Positions 54,201 through 62,294 of a stretch of DNA of 64,000 nucleotides are shown piece by piece. This DNA is from Myxococcus stipitatus (GTDB lineage Bacteria; Myxococcota; Myxococcia; Myxococcales; Myxococcaceae), in contig NZ_CP102770.1 of the NCBI RefSeq assembly GCF_038561935.1, forward strand, positions 930,001 to 994,000, read 5' to 3'. Numbering within the stretch: the stretch's first letter is position 1; each line of letters starts with the position of its first letter. A model generated the notes under the pieces. It made no database searches and was not told the origin of the DNA. It worked only from the letters and a program-made list of their open reading frames with translations. Both the position numbers and the translations under genes were made by a program.

Positions 54201-54988
54201 TTCAGCGCGGAGCGGGAGATGTTGCTCGAACCCACGTATGCCACCGCGAGCCCATCCCCCACGAACCGCCAGGATTTGGGATGGAACGAGGACACGCGCT
54301 CCTTCTCCACCTCCACGATGCGGGCCTCGAAGTGTCCTCGGCTTCCGCCTTGGAGCACGCTGTCCTCGTCCATCCAATCCAGCAGGCGTCGCAGCGCCTC
54401 CGCCTGGGTGATGGTCAGGTAGTCACCCGTGAGGATTCGCACCCGCGCGCCTCGCAAGAGGGCTGCGTCCACGGATTGCCGCAACACTTCCAATCCACTG
54501 TCCTGCACGAACGCCGCGAGCACCGCGATATCCGTCGCGCGCGAGAACAGCGGCTCGAGGTGCGAGAGGAACGGGTCTCCCAATCCCCCCGTGGCGAGCG
54601 GCTTCGCCTGTGGCGTGGCCAGGTAGTTCCCCTGGTGGGGGATGACATGCCGGACGCCACCGCGCGCGTCCGCGACGTCCCCCTGGAAGCGGGGAATGAC
54701 ATGCACATGCAGGTGGAACACCGTCTGCCCGGCCGCCGCGCCCACGTTGATGCCCAGGTTGTACCCATCCGGGCGCAGCTCCGTGTCCAGGCCCTGCTTC
54801 ACCTCCTCCACCAGCTCGAAGAGGGCGCGCTGTTCCTCGGCCGTGGCGTCGAACCAGGTGGCGACCGGGCGGCGCGGAACCACCAGGGTGTGCCCCGGGC
54901 TCACCGGGAAGCCGTCTCGGATGGCGAAGGCCAGCGTGTTCGAGGCGACCCACCGGGATTCAGGAATCAGCAGGAAAGGGGAGGACAC
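51206..54988 (-). CDS. HIT-PLD nuclease-SF2 helicase-S24 peptidase fusion protein
   Basis: A 1260-residue protein from a GTG at 54988. Domains in order: HIT (HLHVHVIP, triad at 92-96); a phospholipase-D-type nuclease module at about 130-275 with HPK at 236-238 and GSSNIS at 253-258; an SF2 helicase from about 330, with ATGLGKT at 358-364, DEVHH at 453-457, GLTATPER and QLGRGLRKFEGKTRV. A ~300-residue region follows, then an S24/LexA-like peptidase domain: Ser1080 in RASGDSMNGG and Lys1127 in YQVKRLV, the self-cleavage dyad of LexA and UmuD. Helicase plus PLD fits nucleic-acid defence; HIT and S24 suggest nucleotide sensing and regulated self-cleavage. This is inference. Confidence 0.88.
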   Translation of the reverse strand: MSSPFLLIPESRWVASNTLAFAIRDGFPVSPGHTLVVPRRPVATWFDATAEEQRALFELVEEVKQGLDTELRPDGYNLGINVGAAAGQTVFHLHVHVIPRFQGDVADARGGVRHVIPHQGNYLATPQAKPLATGGLGDPFLSHLEPLFSRATDIAVLAAFVQDSGLEVLRQSVDAALLRGARVRILTGDYLTITQAEALRRLLDWMDEDSVLQGGSRGHFEARIVEVEKERVSSFHPKSWRFVGDGLAVAYVGSSNISRSALKTGIEWNLRVEQGRDPRAWGEVVEAFEAWWERATPLEADWVEAYARRASLTQRTLAPVEVEPVVPPREPHVLQREALRALARSREEGRRRALVVLATGLGKTLLAAMDVAAFHAEQEVPPRVLFLAHREELLVQAAETFRRQFPRLRFGWYVGAKSSLEGDVVFASVQKLSNRDGLEALRGAARFDYVIVDEVHHAAAASYRVILSRLEPTFLLGLTATPERADDGDILGLFDDHLAYRADLGEGIEAGLLTPFAYLGLKDDVPYENIPWRSRSFEPEALAQAVQTDARMRTLWRAWEEHAASRTLVFCVSVSHANYVQRWLKEKGVRVAAVYSGPGSADRAQALRELAAGTLDAVCSVDLFNEGVDVPSIDRVVMLRPTESPVVFLQQLGRGLRKFEGKTRVTVIDFVGNHRLFLDRVRTLLALGRGAMSLRDFLVHGKQPELPPGCSVQVEVEAKELLRHFLATGETEVARIYRELRDSRGQRPTIGELYRLGYAPASLSRHDEHSGWFQFVEAEKDLTDAQSRALKQDPAWFRNLELTPMSKCIKMVMLEALLEADALERGLSLSELTQRSLSILRRNPELLRDIEGVEALDNSLPVHEWTQDGKWFRVEGDRFAPRFVLTEDAREAFEEMTRELVEYRLAQYRRRQLSQSQGPGMPFEAQVITNQHAPILKLPDRKQRPDLPQGVTQVRLPNGESWQFHFVKIAVNVAKPAGAEKNQLSKLLRGWFDDFAGKPGTAFRVRFTPRADGWSVEPVRAEVLAFKRPMGCISFPTLRAAAGAASHALALEQAPEAEWVRLPIQARGEGLFAVRASGDSMNGGDRPIHDGDWLVMRYARDLSPRDLEGKVALIQVPDAAGYAYQVKRLVRADGQWRLRSDNPDHATKDVNEGVMPIAQLVEVLTPESLAPPRGARLTESQVMDHFGLSTTPKTGRQDGHLFLVSTGSDGPRLDTRVADRRPGETAFVLTREAPQDLWRHDGVAHWDDTSNRWTLGVPTT

Positions 54989-55128
54989 CGCGACACCCTA
55001 GCCCAGCCCCCTCGCCCCTCGGACACACCCGCCGTGTGGAGAGGGGGCGAGCGGACGTCTTCTCACGAAGCCGGGTGCATCGAGTGCCCGGGGCGGGGTA
55101 GACAGGGGGCTCGGAGGGTTGAAACGAG

Positions 55129-55671
55129 ATGGACGCGAACGCAGTGGCGGAGCTGGAGAAGGCGGGCGTGAAGGTCGATGCCCCGGACCGGCTGTTTGTC
55201 GCCGTGGAGTGGGATGAGAACCAGCGCGTGATTCCCGTGGGCGCTCGCGCCCAGGTTCGCGCCGGCGAGCAGCTCGCGCACGTCCACCTCCAGCCCATCT
55301 CCAAGCTGTGGACCGGCGACACGAAGCCCCCCAGCTTCGCCAAGACCCCCCCCCTCGAGTACCACCCGTTCTTCATCCTCATCGAGGCCACCGCCGCCGG
55401 CTACTGCCGCGCCGTGCGCAACACGGAGACGGACCAGGAGTTCGAGCGGCTCTACCGCCACCTGGTCCGCCGCCCCGACGGCACCGACCGCAACCCCCTC
55501 TTCTCCTATCTCCAGGGCGCCGTCCGCCTCTACATGTCCCTGCGAGACGTCAGCCAGGCGGAGTTCGAGGCCGTCGTCCTCCGCCTCCACCAGTCCGCCA
55601 GGCACCACCAGACCCACGTCGGAAGCATCAACTACTTCCAGGACGTGCTGCGCGGCGTGCTCGGCGCTTGA
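55129..55671 (+). CDS. Conserved-looking hypothetical protein
   Basis: ATG 55129 lies 11 bases after GGAGGG. The 180-residue product has an N-terminal beta-rich half (DAPDRLFVAVEWDENQRVIPVG, LAHVHLQPISKLWTGD) and a helical C-terminal half (DVSQAEFEAVVLRLHQSARHHQTHVGSINYF). It is soluble, with no signal peptide. It is divergent from the fusion-helicase gene across a GC-rich inverted repeat (55006-55013 and 55041-55048). I do not recognise the family. Confidence 0.7.
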   Translation: MDANAVAELEKAGVKVDAPDRLFVAVEWDENQRVIPVGARAQVRAGEQLAHVHLQPISKLWTGDTKPPSFAKTPPLEYHPFFILIEATAAGYCRAVRNTETDQEFERLYRHLVRRPDGTDRNPLFSYLQGAVRLYMSLRDVSQAEFEAVVLRLHQSARHHQTHVGSINYFQDVLRGVLGA

Positions 55672-55762
55672 GGCCCGGCCCACCCTCACGGGTGGGCTCC
55701 CAAGTGGAATATCGTGCTCGGCCGCCCGTTCCCGGGCGCCTTCCTCCACGACAGGAGCACGG

Positions 55763-57172
55763 ATGTTCCGTCAGTCCCTCCTCTGGACGTCGTGCCTGAC
55801 GCTGCTGGCGGCCCCCGCCGCCATCGCCCAGGCACCCGCCAGGGCGGCCTCCCAACCCGCCGCCACCACCACCCAGAAGCTCGGCGCCAACGTCGAGAGC
55901 CGCACCTTCAAGAACGGTCTCAAGGTCATCGTCTGGCCTGACCACGACATCCCGAACGTCACCCTCAACAACTGGTTCCGCGTCGGGAGCCGCAACGAAT
56001 ACCCAGGCATCACCGGCCTGTCTCACTTCTTCGAACACATGATGTTCAACGGCGCCAAGAAGTACGGCCCCGGTGAGTTCGACCGCGTCATGGAGGCCAA
56101 CGGCGGCTCCAACAACGCGTTCACCTCCGAAGACGTCACCGTCTACCAGGACTGGTTCCCGCGCACCGCGCTCGACGTCATCTTCCAGCTCGAAGCCGAC
56201 CGCCTCCAATTCCTCTCGTTCGACCCCAAGGTCGTCGAGTCCGAGCGCGGCGTCGTCTACTCGGAGCGCCGCTCCAGCGTGGACAACAACAACATGGTCG
56301 CGCTCATGGAGCAGGTCCAGGCGACCGCCTTCGTGGCCCACCCCTACCAGTTCCCCGTCATCGGCTGGCCGTCGGACATCGAGTCGTGGCGCATGGAGGA
56401 CCTCCAGCGCTACTTCAAGACGTACTACGCCCCGAACAACGGCACCCTCGTCTTCACCGGCGCCGTCACCCCGGCGGAGATCTTCGCCCTCGTCGAGAAG
56501 TACCTGGAGCCCATCCCCGCGCAGCCTCCGCCCGAGCCCGTCCGCACGAAGGAGCCGGAGCAGCAGGGGGAGCGGCGCCTCGTCCTCAAGAAGCTCGCGC
56601 AGTCCCCGCTCCTCCAGCTCGCCTACCAGGGCATGGCCGCCAAGGACGCCGACGTCGAGGCCCTCACCCTCCTGCTCAACATCCTGGGCGACGGTGACTC
56701 CTCGCGGCTCCACCGCCGCCTCGTCGAGGAGGAGCGCGCCGCCATCAACGTGGCCACCTACTTCAGCCCCGGCTTCGACCCGTCCCTCGTCTGGGTGACC
56801 GCGGACCTGGCCCCCAACGGCAACCTCGCCCGCGTCGAGTCCCTCATCACCGAGGAGCTCGCCCGCGTCGTGAAGAGCGGCGTCACCGAGGCCGAGCTGA
56901 CCAAGGCGCGCAACATCACCCTGGCCAACTTCTGGCGCTCCCTGGAGACCATCAACACCCGCGCCTACGCGCTGGGCGCCGCGGAGACCTTCCGGGGCGA
57001 CTACCGCCAGCTCTTCGACGCCCCCGCCCGCTACGAGCGCGTCACCCGCGAGGACCTCCGCAAGGTCGCCGCGCGCATCTTCGCCACCCAGCGCCGCACC
57101 GTCGGCTGGCTCGTCCCCACCGAGGAAGCCGCCGCCGCCACCCCCGCCGACCGCAAGGACGCCACGCGATGA
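55763..57172 (+). CDS. Exported M16 zinc peptidase, catalytic subunit
   Basis: AGGAG precedes the ATG; 469 residues with a signal peptide ending AIAQAP. The inverted zinc motif HFFEH, in [20 protein letters not shown], is intact, with the Glu-containing stretch [23 protein letters not shown] downstream. The second half is the companion M16 domain. It should be the catalytic half of a two-subunit periplasmic oligopeptidase. The stop overlaps the next gene as ATGA, so the pair is made in a fixed ratio. Confidence 0.95.
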   Translation: MFRQSLLWTSCLTLLAAPAAIAQAPARAASQPAATTTQKLGANVESRTFKNGLKVIVWPDHDIPNVTLNNWFRVGSRNEYPGITGLSHFFEHMMFNGAKKYGPGEFDRVMEANGGSNNAFTSEDVTVYQDWFPRTALDVIFQLEADRLQFLSFDPKVVESERGVVYSERRSSVDNNNMVALMEQVQATAFVAHPYQFPVIGWPSDIESWRMEDLQRYFKTYYAPNNGTLVFTGAVTPAEIFALVEKYLEPIPAQPPPEPVRTKEPEQQGERRLVLKKLAQSPLLQLAYQGMAAKDADVEALTLLLNILGDGDSSRLHRRLVEEERAAINVATYFSPGFDPSLVWVTADLAPNGNLARVESLITEELARVVKSGVTEAELTKARNITLANFWRSLETINTRAYALGAAETFRGDYRQLFDAPARYERVTREDLRKVAARIFATQRRTVGWLVPTEEAAAATPADRKDATR

Positions 57173-58632
57173 TTGCCCCCCTCTCCTGGAAGACAGTCGT
57201 CGCCACGGTCCTGCTCTCCTCGGGCCCGGCCCTGGCCCAGGGCGTCGCGAAGCCGACCCCGCCGGCCACCGCCGCTCCCGCCGCGCAAGGCGTCACCCTC
57301 CCCAAGCCCACCACGCTCACGCTCCCGAACGGCGCGCGCCTGCTCCTGGTGGAGCGCCGGGACGTGCCGCTCATCTCCTTCAGCGCGTGGGTGCGCGGCG
57401 GAGCGCTCGCGGACCCCGCGGGCAAGGAAGGCCTGGCGGCGCTCACCGCGGAGCTGCTCCAGCGCGGCGCCGGCTCGCGGGACGCGCGCCAGTTCGCCGA
57501 GGCCGTGGACGGCGTGGGCGCCACGCTGAAGACACACGCGGACCTGGAGCACCTGGCCATCACCGGCCAGTTCATGTCCCGCGACAGCGCGCTGATGGTG
57601 GAGCTGCTGTCGGACCTGCTCACCCGCCCGCGCTTCGCCCAGGACGAGCTGAAGAAGACGCGCGAGCGCATGGCCTCGGAAATCATCGCCGCGAAGGACG
57701 GAGACCCGCGCGCGCTCATCAACACCTACTTCGAGGCGTTCCAGTTCTCCGGCCATCCCTACGGCACCCCCGTGGGGGGCACCGAGGCCTCCCTGCCCAC
57801 GCTGAGCCGCAAGGACGTGCTCGCCTACGCGAAGAACCAGCTGGGCGGAGACCGGCTCATCCTCTCCGTCGTCGGTGACTTCGACACGAAGGAGCTCGCC
57901 GAGAAGCTGAGCGCCGCGCTGGGCGGCTGGGCCAAGGCCGCGAGCCCCGCTCCGCAGGCGCCCGTCACCACCGTCACCAAGGGCCGCCGCGTCCTGCTGG
58001 TGGACAAGCCCGACGCCACCCAGACGTACTTCTCCGTGGGCAACACGGGCATCTCCCGGAGCGACGCGGACCGCGTCACGGTGGACCTGGTGGGCACGGT
58101 GCTGGGCGGACGCTTCACCTCGCTGCTCAACACGGAGCTGCGCGTGAAGTCGGGCCTCACCTACGGCGCTCGCGCGGCCTTCTCGCAGAGCACGCACCCC
58201 GGCGCGTTCGCGATGTACTCCTTCACCCAGACGGAGACGACCGAGAAGGCCCTCGACATGGCCTTGGATGTCTATTCGCGCTACCGCAAGTCTGGAATGG
58301 ATGACGCGATGCTGGCGTCGGCCAAGGCCTACGTGCTGGGCCAGTTCCCGCCCGAGCTCGAGACGGGCGGGCAGGTGGCCGACAAGCTGTCGGAGCTGGC
58401 CTTCTATGGCCTGGACTCCAGCGACGTGGATGGCTTCGCCGCCGCGGTGACGCGGGCCACCCGCGTGGACGTGTCCACCGTCATCGGGCGCACGCTGCCC
58501 GCGTCGGAGGACCTCACGTTCGTCCTCATCGGAAAGGCCGCGACGATTCGCGAGCTGGCGCGCAAGTACGGCCCCGTCACGGAGATGAAGATCTCCGACA
58601 AGCGCTTCTCCCCGGCGCCCGCCCCGCGCTGA
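57169..58632 (+). CDS. Exported M16 peptidase-like subunit without zinc site
   Basis: Start overlaps the upstream stop as ATGA; 487 residues with a signal peptide ending ALAQG. The M16 fold is clear ([41 protein letters not shown]), but the zinc motif position reads [13 protein letters not shown], with no His/Glu/His. The R/Y segment ([15 protein letters not shown]), used to bind substrate in the partner, is present. It therefore supplies the non-catalytic half of a heterodimeric M16B peptidase, as seen in other bacterial pairs. Confidence 0.94.
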   Translation: MIAPLSWKTVVATVLLSSGPALAQGVAKPTPPATAAPAAQGVTLPKPTTLTLPNGARLLLVERRDVPLISFSAWVRGGALADPAGKEGLAALTAELLQRGAGSRDARQFAEAVDGVGATLKTHADLEHLAITGQFMSRDSALMVELLSDLLTRPRFAQDELKKTRERMASEIIAAKDGDPRALINTYFEAFQFSGHPYGTPVGGTEASLPTLSRKDVLAYAKNQLGGDRLILSVVGDFDTKELAEKLSAALGGWAKAASPAPQAPVTTVTKGRRVLLVDKPDATQTYFSVGNTGISRSDADRVTVDLVGTVLGGRFTSLLNTELRVKSGLTYGARAAFSQSTHPGAFAMYSFTQTETTEKALDMALDVYSRYRKSGMDDAMLASAKAYVLGQFPPELETGGQVADKLSELAFYGLDSSDVDGFAAAVTRATRVDVSTVIGRTLPASEDLTFVLIGKAATIRELARKYGPVTEMKISDKRFSPAPAPR

Positions 58633-58640
58633 CGCCGCAC

Positions 58641-58687
58641 CGCCATCCGGGCCCGCCGCCGAGCATCACCCGCGGGTCCGGATGGCG
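58641..58687 (+). terminator. Inverted repeat after the M16 pair
   Basis: CGCCATCCGGGCCCG and CGGGTCCGGATGGCG pair at 14 of 15 positions around a 17-base loop, nine bases after the M16 stop. No T run follows, so it is a possible rho-independent or stabilising hairpin. Confidence 0.45.
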
Positions 58688-58720
58688 CATCACCCCCTTC
58701 GCGCCGAGGCCGAGGCCGCG

Positions 58721-58748
58721 CAACACCTGTCACGGGTGGATTGCGCAA
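58721..58748 (+). promoter_or_regulatory. Operator-like repeat, copy 1
   Basis: Begins CAACACCTGTCACG and ends GGATTGCGCAA; 28 bases, 22 of them identical to copy 2, including the palindrome TTGCGCAA. It starts 62 bases (about six helical turns) before copy 2, so both face the same side of DNA. Its target is the lipoprotein gene at 58883. Confidence 0.6.
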
Positions 58749-58782
58749 CGCCAGGCGTCTGTGAATCGGTTTCGGGGCGCTC

Positions 58783-58810
58783 CAACACTTGCCACGTCAG
58801 GTTTGCGCAA
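58783..58810 (+). promoter_or_regulatory. Operator-like repeat, copy 2
   Basis: Begins CAACACTTGCCACG and ends GGTTTGCGCAA, in the same orientation as copy 1. It lies about 72 bases upstream of the GTG at 58883. The protein that binds is not known. Confidence 0.6.
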
Positions 58811-58882
58811 ATCCGCACGTGTCGGGGTTTGTCCAAAGCTCCCCGGAAATCCCTTGGGGGCTCGAGTGGATAGGGGGAATGT

Positions 58883-60514
58883 GTGCGCCTGTCTCGTATC
58901 TCTTTCGCTTCAAAGCTGATGTGTGTCGCGTGGTTGGTGGGGTGTGGCGCTGGCCCCGGCGAGTCCGGAGGGCCTCCGGCCGTGGGGGTCGAATCCCCCG
59001 GGGACGGGACGTGGATGGGGGCTCCCGTCGCGGAGGGCTGCGCGCCCGATGGAGGCCCCTCCCCGGACGCGGGGCCGCCTCCCGATGGCGGGCCCGGACC
59101 CGATGACAGCGTCCTCGTGACGAACACCACGCGCTTCCACACGGCGGTGGGAATCGCCGAGCGCCCCGGGGACCTGGCGACGAATCCCCCTGAGATTCTC
59201 GTGTTCGACGGCGCCCGGTTCCTGGCCATCCAGGGCACGCCGTCCCCCGAGGGCCTGCGCTTCAAGGGCGTGCCCCAGGGGCCGTACTACCTGAACGCGG
59301 GCGGACGCTATGTCGTCACCGACGCGAGGCAGGTGGAGGTGGGCTCCAACCGCCTGGGCCGGCCGGACGCGGTCTATGCCGAGGTCGGTGGCATCCAGTC
59401 CCTGAACCTCAACCTGTCGAACCTGGAGCCGTGGAGGCGGGGGTCCATCCTGGAGCTCGCCTCGGCCCAGGTGGACATGAGCGGCGACGTGTACGTTCCC
59501 GCGGAGGCGCTGCCCGAAGGTGCCATCTCCCTCAACTTCGACGGGGCCTCCTACTCCTCCTACACCGGGAGCCGGTTCCCCCTCTTCGAGTCGGCGTACC
59601 GGGACCGGCTGTATGTCAATCAGCTCAGCCCGTCCTCCGCGGGGACGCTGCCGGATGGACGGCCGCTGACGTACACGGCCCTGACGCGCTCGGTGGAGGT
59701 GGGGACGTTCGACTTCCTGCCGGATGGGGCCTCGCCGATGCCTGTCACGGCGCGGCTGCAGCCCGCCCCCGTGCGTGAGTTCCCCCTCGAGTGGCGCCTG
59801 CCCCAGTTCACCCCCTTCGCCACCCAGGCGCACCCGCGCGCCGAGCATTCCGCCAACACGTTCAGCCTCCTGCCGGCGGCCCATGGCGTGTCGGAGGGCT
59901 GGATTGGCTACTCCGGGACGCTGCTCACGCTGCGCCCGCCCGCGGCGCCCATGGCCAACGTCACGACCCGGCTGCGGTTCGGCAATCCCTTTCCGTCGAA
60001 CTGGGGCGTCGTGGCCATCGCGAGCGCCAGCTATCGCGTGATGGAGCCGGTGCCGGATGGCTCGGGACGTCTCCTCAGGCTCTCCGCGTCGAACGTCGTG
60101 CACGACACCCTGGACAACGTCATCGCGGGCCCCGTGGTCCCGCGCGTGTCGCCGCCCCGCTCGCTCACCATCGACGGGGTGCCGGCGAGCACGCCGCGCG
60201 TGGTGGGGACCGCCAGCCCCGTCATTGCCTGGGAGCCGCCCGCGCTCGGCACGCCCTCCGCCTATCGGGTGCGTCTGAACCGGTATGACCGCGAGGCGGG
60301 CCTCGTGCTGAATGTGCGGTTCGTCGACGTGCCCGGCTCCATCACCCAGGTGCGGCTGCCTCCCGACATGTTGCTGCCCGGGAGCATCTACTACCTGAAC
60401 GTGACGGCCATCGAAGCACCTGGGTTCGACGTGAAGCGGCGTCCCTTCAGGACGAACGAGACACTGCCCCATCACAGCTCCGACGCCATCAGCTCCCTGT
60501 TCACCACGCCCTGA
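58883..60514 (+). CDS. Surface/outer-membrane lipoprotein, paralog 1
   Basis: GTG 58883 follows GGGGGA; 543 residues. A signal peptide with lipid Cys (AWLVGC) leads to an Asp/Gly/Pro-rich stretch (GAPVAEGCAPDGG, PDAGPPPDGG). A carboxypeptidase-regulatory-like beta domain follows (FKGVPQGPYYLNAGGRYVVTDARQVEVG), then several beta-sandwich segments ending in IAGPVVPRVSPPRSLTIDGV, VAWEPPALGTPSAYRVRL and SSLFTTP. The tandem paralog downstream shares this whole plan. Probably a surface-exposed lipoprotein; the fold family is not recognised. Confidence 0.8.
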   Translation: MRLSRISFASKLMCVAWLVGCGAGPGESGGPPAVGVESPGDGTWMGAPVAEGCAPDGGPSPDAGPPPDGGPGPDDSVLVTNTTRFHTAVGIAERPGDLATNPPEILVFDGARFLAIQGTPSPEGLRFKGVPQGPYYLNAGGRYVVTDARQVEVGSNRLGRPDAVYAEVGGIQSLNLNLSNLEPWRRGSILELASAQVDMSGDVYVPAEALPEGAISLNFDGASYSSYTGSRFPLFESAYRDRLYVNQLSPSSAGTLPDGRPLTYTALTRSVEVGTFDFLPDGASPMPVTARLQPAPVREFPLEWRLPQFTPFATQAHPRAEHSANTFSLLPAAHGVSEGWIGYSGTLLTLRPPAAPMANVTTRLRFGNPFPSNWGVVAIASASYRVMEPVPDGSGRLLRLSASNVVHDTLDNVIAGPVVPRVSPPRSLTIDGVPASTPRVVGTASPVIAWEPPALGTPSAYRVRLNRYDREAGLVLNVRFVDVPGSITQVRLPPDMLLPGSIYYLNVTAIEAPGFDVKRRPFRTNETLPHHSSDAISSLFTTP

Positions 60515-60586
60515 CGTCGGGTGGCCGTGGGTGTGTGAAGTCTTTCGTTGTGACCATTGAAAAGTCTCTCATCGAGTGGAGATGTC

Positions 60587-62236
60587 ATGCATTTGCCGAG
60601 GAAGTCTTGGGTCTTGGGGGCAGCGTGTGCCTCGTGGCTGGTGGGGTGCGGCGCCAGCCCGGGTGATTCGAATGAGTTCCAGGATGGGGTGACGCCGGTG
60701 GTGACGGACCCCAGCGTTCCTGGAGATGGGACGTGGATGGGGGAGCCCGTCACGGAGGGCTGCGCGCCCGACGCGGGTGTTCCCTCGGATGGTGGGACGC
60801 CGACGGACGCGGGCACGCCGAGCGACGTGGTCTTCGTGAAGCGCCTCACGCGCTTCCACACGTCGGTGGGCATCGCCGAGCGCGCCGAGGACCTGTCGGC
60901 GAACCCGCCCGAAATCATGGTGCATGACGGGGCCCGCTTCCGGGTCATCCAGGGCTCCGCCGCGCCCGGGGGCTGGCGGTTCTCGGGCGTGCCCGAGGGC
61001 AGCTACTACCTGAGCTCCGGCACCCGCTACGTCGTCACCGATGCGCGCGAGGTGGACATCGGCACCAACCACATCGGCCGGCCGGATGTCGTCAATGTCG
61101 AGACGGGCAATGGCGGCTCGATGCCGCTCCAGCTCAACCTGCTGAACCTGGCGCCGTGGCAGGTGGGGACGCGGCTGCACCTGAATTCCACGCAGGTGGA
61201 GTTCCAGGGCGAGGTGTCCCTCTTCGAGGATGTTCCGCTGGGGTCGACCTCCCTCAACACCAGCGCGGCGGACTTCTCCTCCAGCGTGGCGATGACGCTC
61301 CCGGTGCTGGAGGGGGACAAGGGGGACCGCTTCTACGTCAACCAGGTCAGCCCGTTCCCCGCGGGGCGCACGCCGGACGGCAGGGCGCTGACGTACTACG
61401 CCGTGGACCGCTCGCTGGAGGTGGCGCCCCTCGACTTCGTCCCGGATGGCTTCTCGCCGCTGCCCGTCACCGGGCGGCTCATGCCGGCGAAGGTGCGGGA
61501 GTTCCCCATCGAGTGGCGCCTGCCCACCTATGCGCAGTGGACCTCGGAGGTCCACCCGAACGCCCAACCCTCTTCGGCCAGCTTCTACGTCTCGCCGACC
61601 CCGTACGGCGTGGATGAGAGCTGGCTGGGGTATGCCGGTGAGCTGCTCTCCCTGCGCATCCCCTCGGGCTCCCTCTTCGACTACACGGGCCGGCTGAAGT
61701 TCGGCAACCCGTACCCGGCGAGCTGGGGCGTCCTGAGCAACATGTCCTTCACCTACCGGGTCACCGAGACGGTGCCGGACGGCTCGGGCCGCTCCGTGTC
61801 GCTGTCCGCGACGAACGGCGGCTTCGACACGCTCGACAGCGTCATCGCGGGTCCGGTGGTGCCGCGGGTGTCTCCGCCTCGGGTGCTCACCATCGACGGG
61901 CTGAAGGCCAGCACGCCGCGCGAGGTGGGGACGGCCAGCCCCGTGGTCGCGTGGGAGCCTCCCGCGCTGGGCGCGCCCGACTCCTACCGGCTGGGCCTCT
62001 TCCGCTACGACACCAGCCTGGGGCTGACGATGCCCGCGGGGTACATCTACATGCCGGGCTCCGTGAACCAGGTGCGGCTGCCTCCCGACATGCTGCAGCC
62101 GGACAGCATCTACTTCCTGCGGCTGACGGCCGTCTCCGCGCCGCGGTACGACCCCAAGCGCAGCCCGTTCAAGTCGCTGGACCGGATGCCGCACTACAAC
62201 GCGGACGCCATCAGCTCGCTGTTCACCACGCCGTGA
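60587..62236 (+). CDS. Surface/outer-membrane lipoprotein, paralog 2
   Basis: ATG 60587 is supported by GGAG five bases upstream and gives 549 residues; a longer TTG start is less likely. It is collinear with the gene before it: lipid Cys in WLVGCGASPGD, shared GDGTWMG and TEGCAPD, HTSVGIAERAEDLSANPPEI against HTAVGIAERPGDLATNPPEI, SPPRVLTIDGLKAS, and the same ending DAISSLFTTP. It lies 72 bases after the first copy and was therefore made by tandem duplication. No copy of the 28-bp repeat lies before it, so it relies on read-through or a separate promoter. Confidence 0.8.
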   Translation: MHLPRKSWVLGAACASWLVGCGASPGDSNEFQDGVTPVVTDPSVPGDGTWMGEPVTEGCAPDAGVPSDGGTPTDAGTPSDVVFVKRLTRFHTSVGIAERAEDLSANPPEIMVHDGARFRVIQGSAAPGGWRFSGVPEGSYYLSSGTRYVVTDAREVDIGTNHIGRPDVVNVETGNGGSMPLQLNLLNLAPWQVGTRLHLNSTQVEFQGEVSLFEDVPLGSTSLNTSAADFSSSVAMTLPVLEGDKGDRFYVNQVSPFPAGRTPDGRALTYYAVDRSLEVAPLDFVPDGFSPLPVTGRLMPAKVREFPIEWRLPTYAQWTSEVHPNAQPSSASFYVSPTPYGVDESWLGYAGELLSLRIPSGSLFDYTGRLKFGNPYPASWGVLSNMSFTYRVTETVPDGSGRSVSLSATNGGFDTLDSVIAGPVVPRVSPPRVLTIDGLKASTPREVGTASPVVAWEPPALGAPDSYRLGLFRYDTSLGLTMPAGYIYMPGSVNQVRLPPDMLQPDSIYFLRLTAVSAPRYDPKRSPFKSLDRMPHYNADAISSLFTTP

Positions 62237-62264
62237 GGCGCGGCGGCTGAGCACACGTGTCTGG

Positions 62265-62294
62265 GGCCTCGGCGCGCTGGCTGGCGCCGGGGCC
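62265..62294. terminator. Bidirectional terminator-like hairpin between convergent genes
   Basis: GGCCTCGGCGC at 62265-62275 and GCGCCGGGGCC at 62284-62294 form an 11-bp stem (one G-T pair) around an 8-base loop, between the paralog 2 stop and the DUF1615 stop. Confidence 0.6.

Noticed and set aside
58780-58885. Sigma-54 promoter in front of the first lipoprotein paralog
   Set aside because: No GG-N10-GC arrangement matching the -24/-12 consensus was found near the operator repeats.
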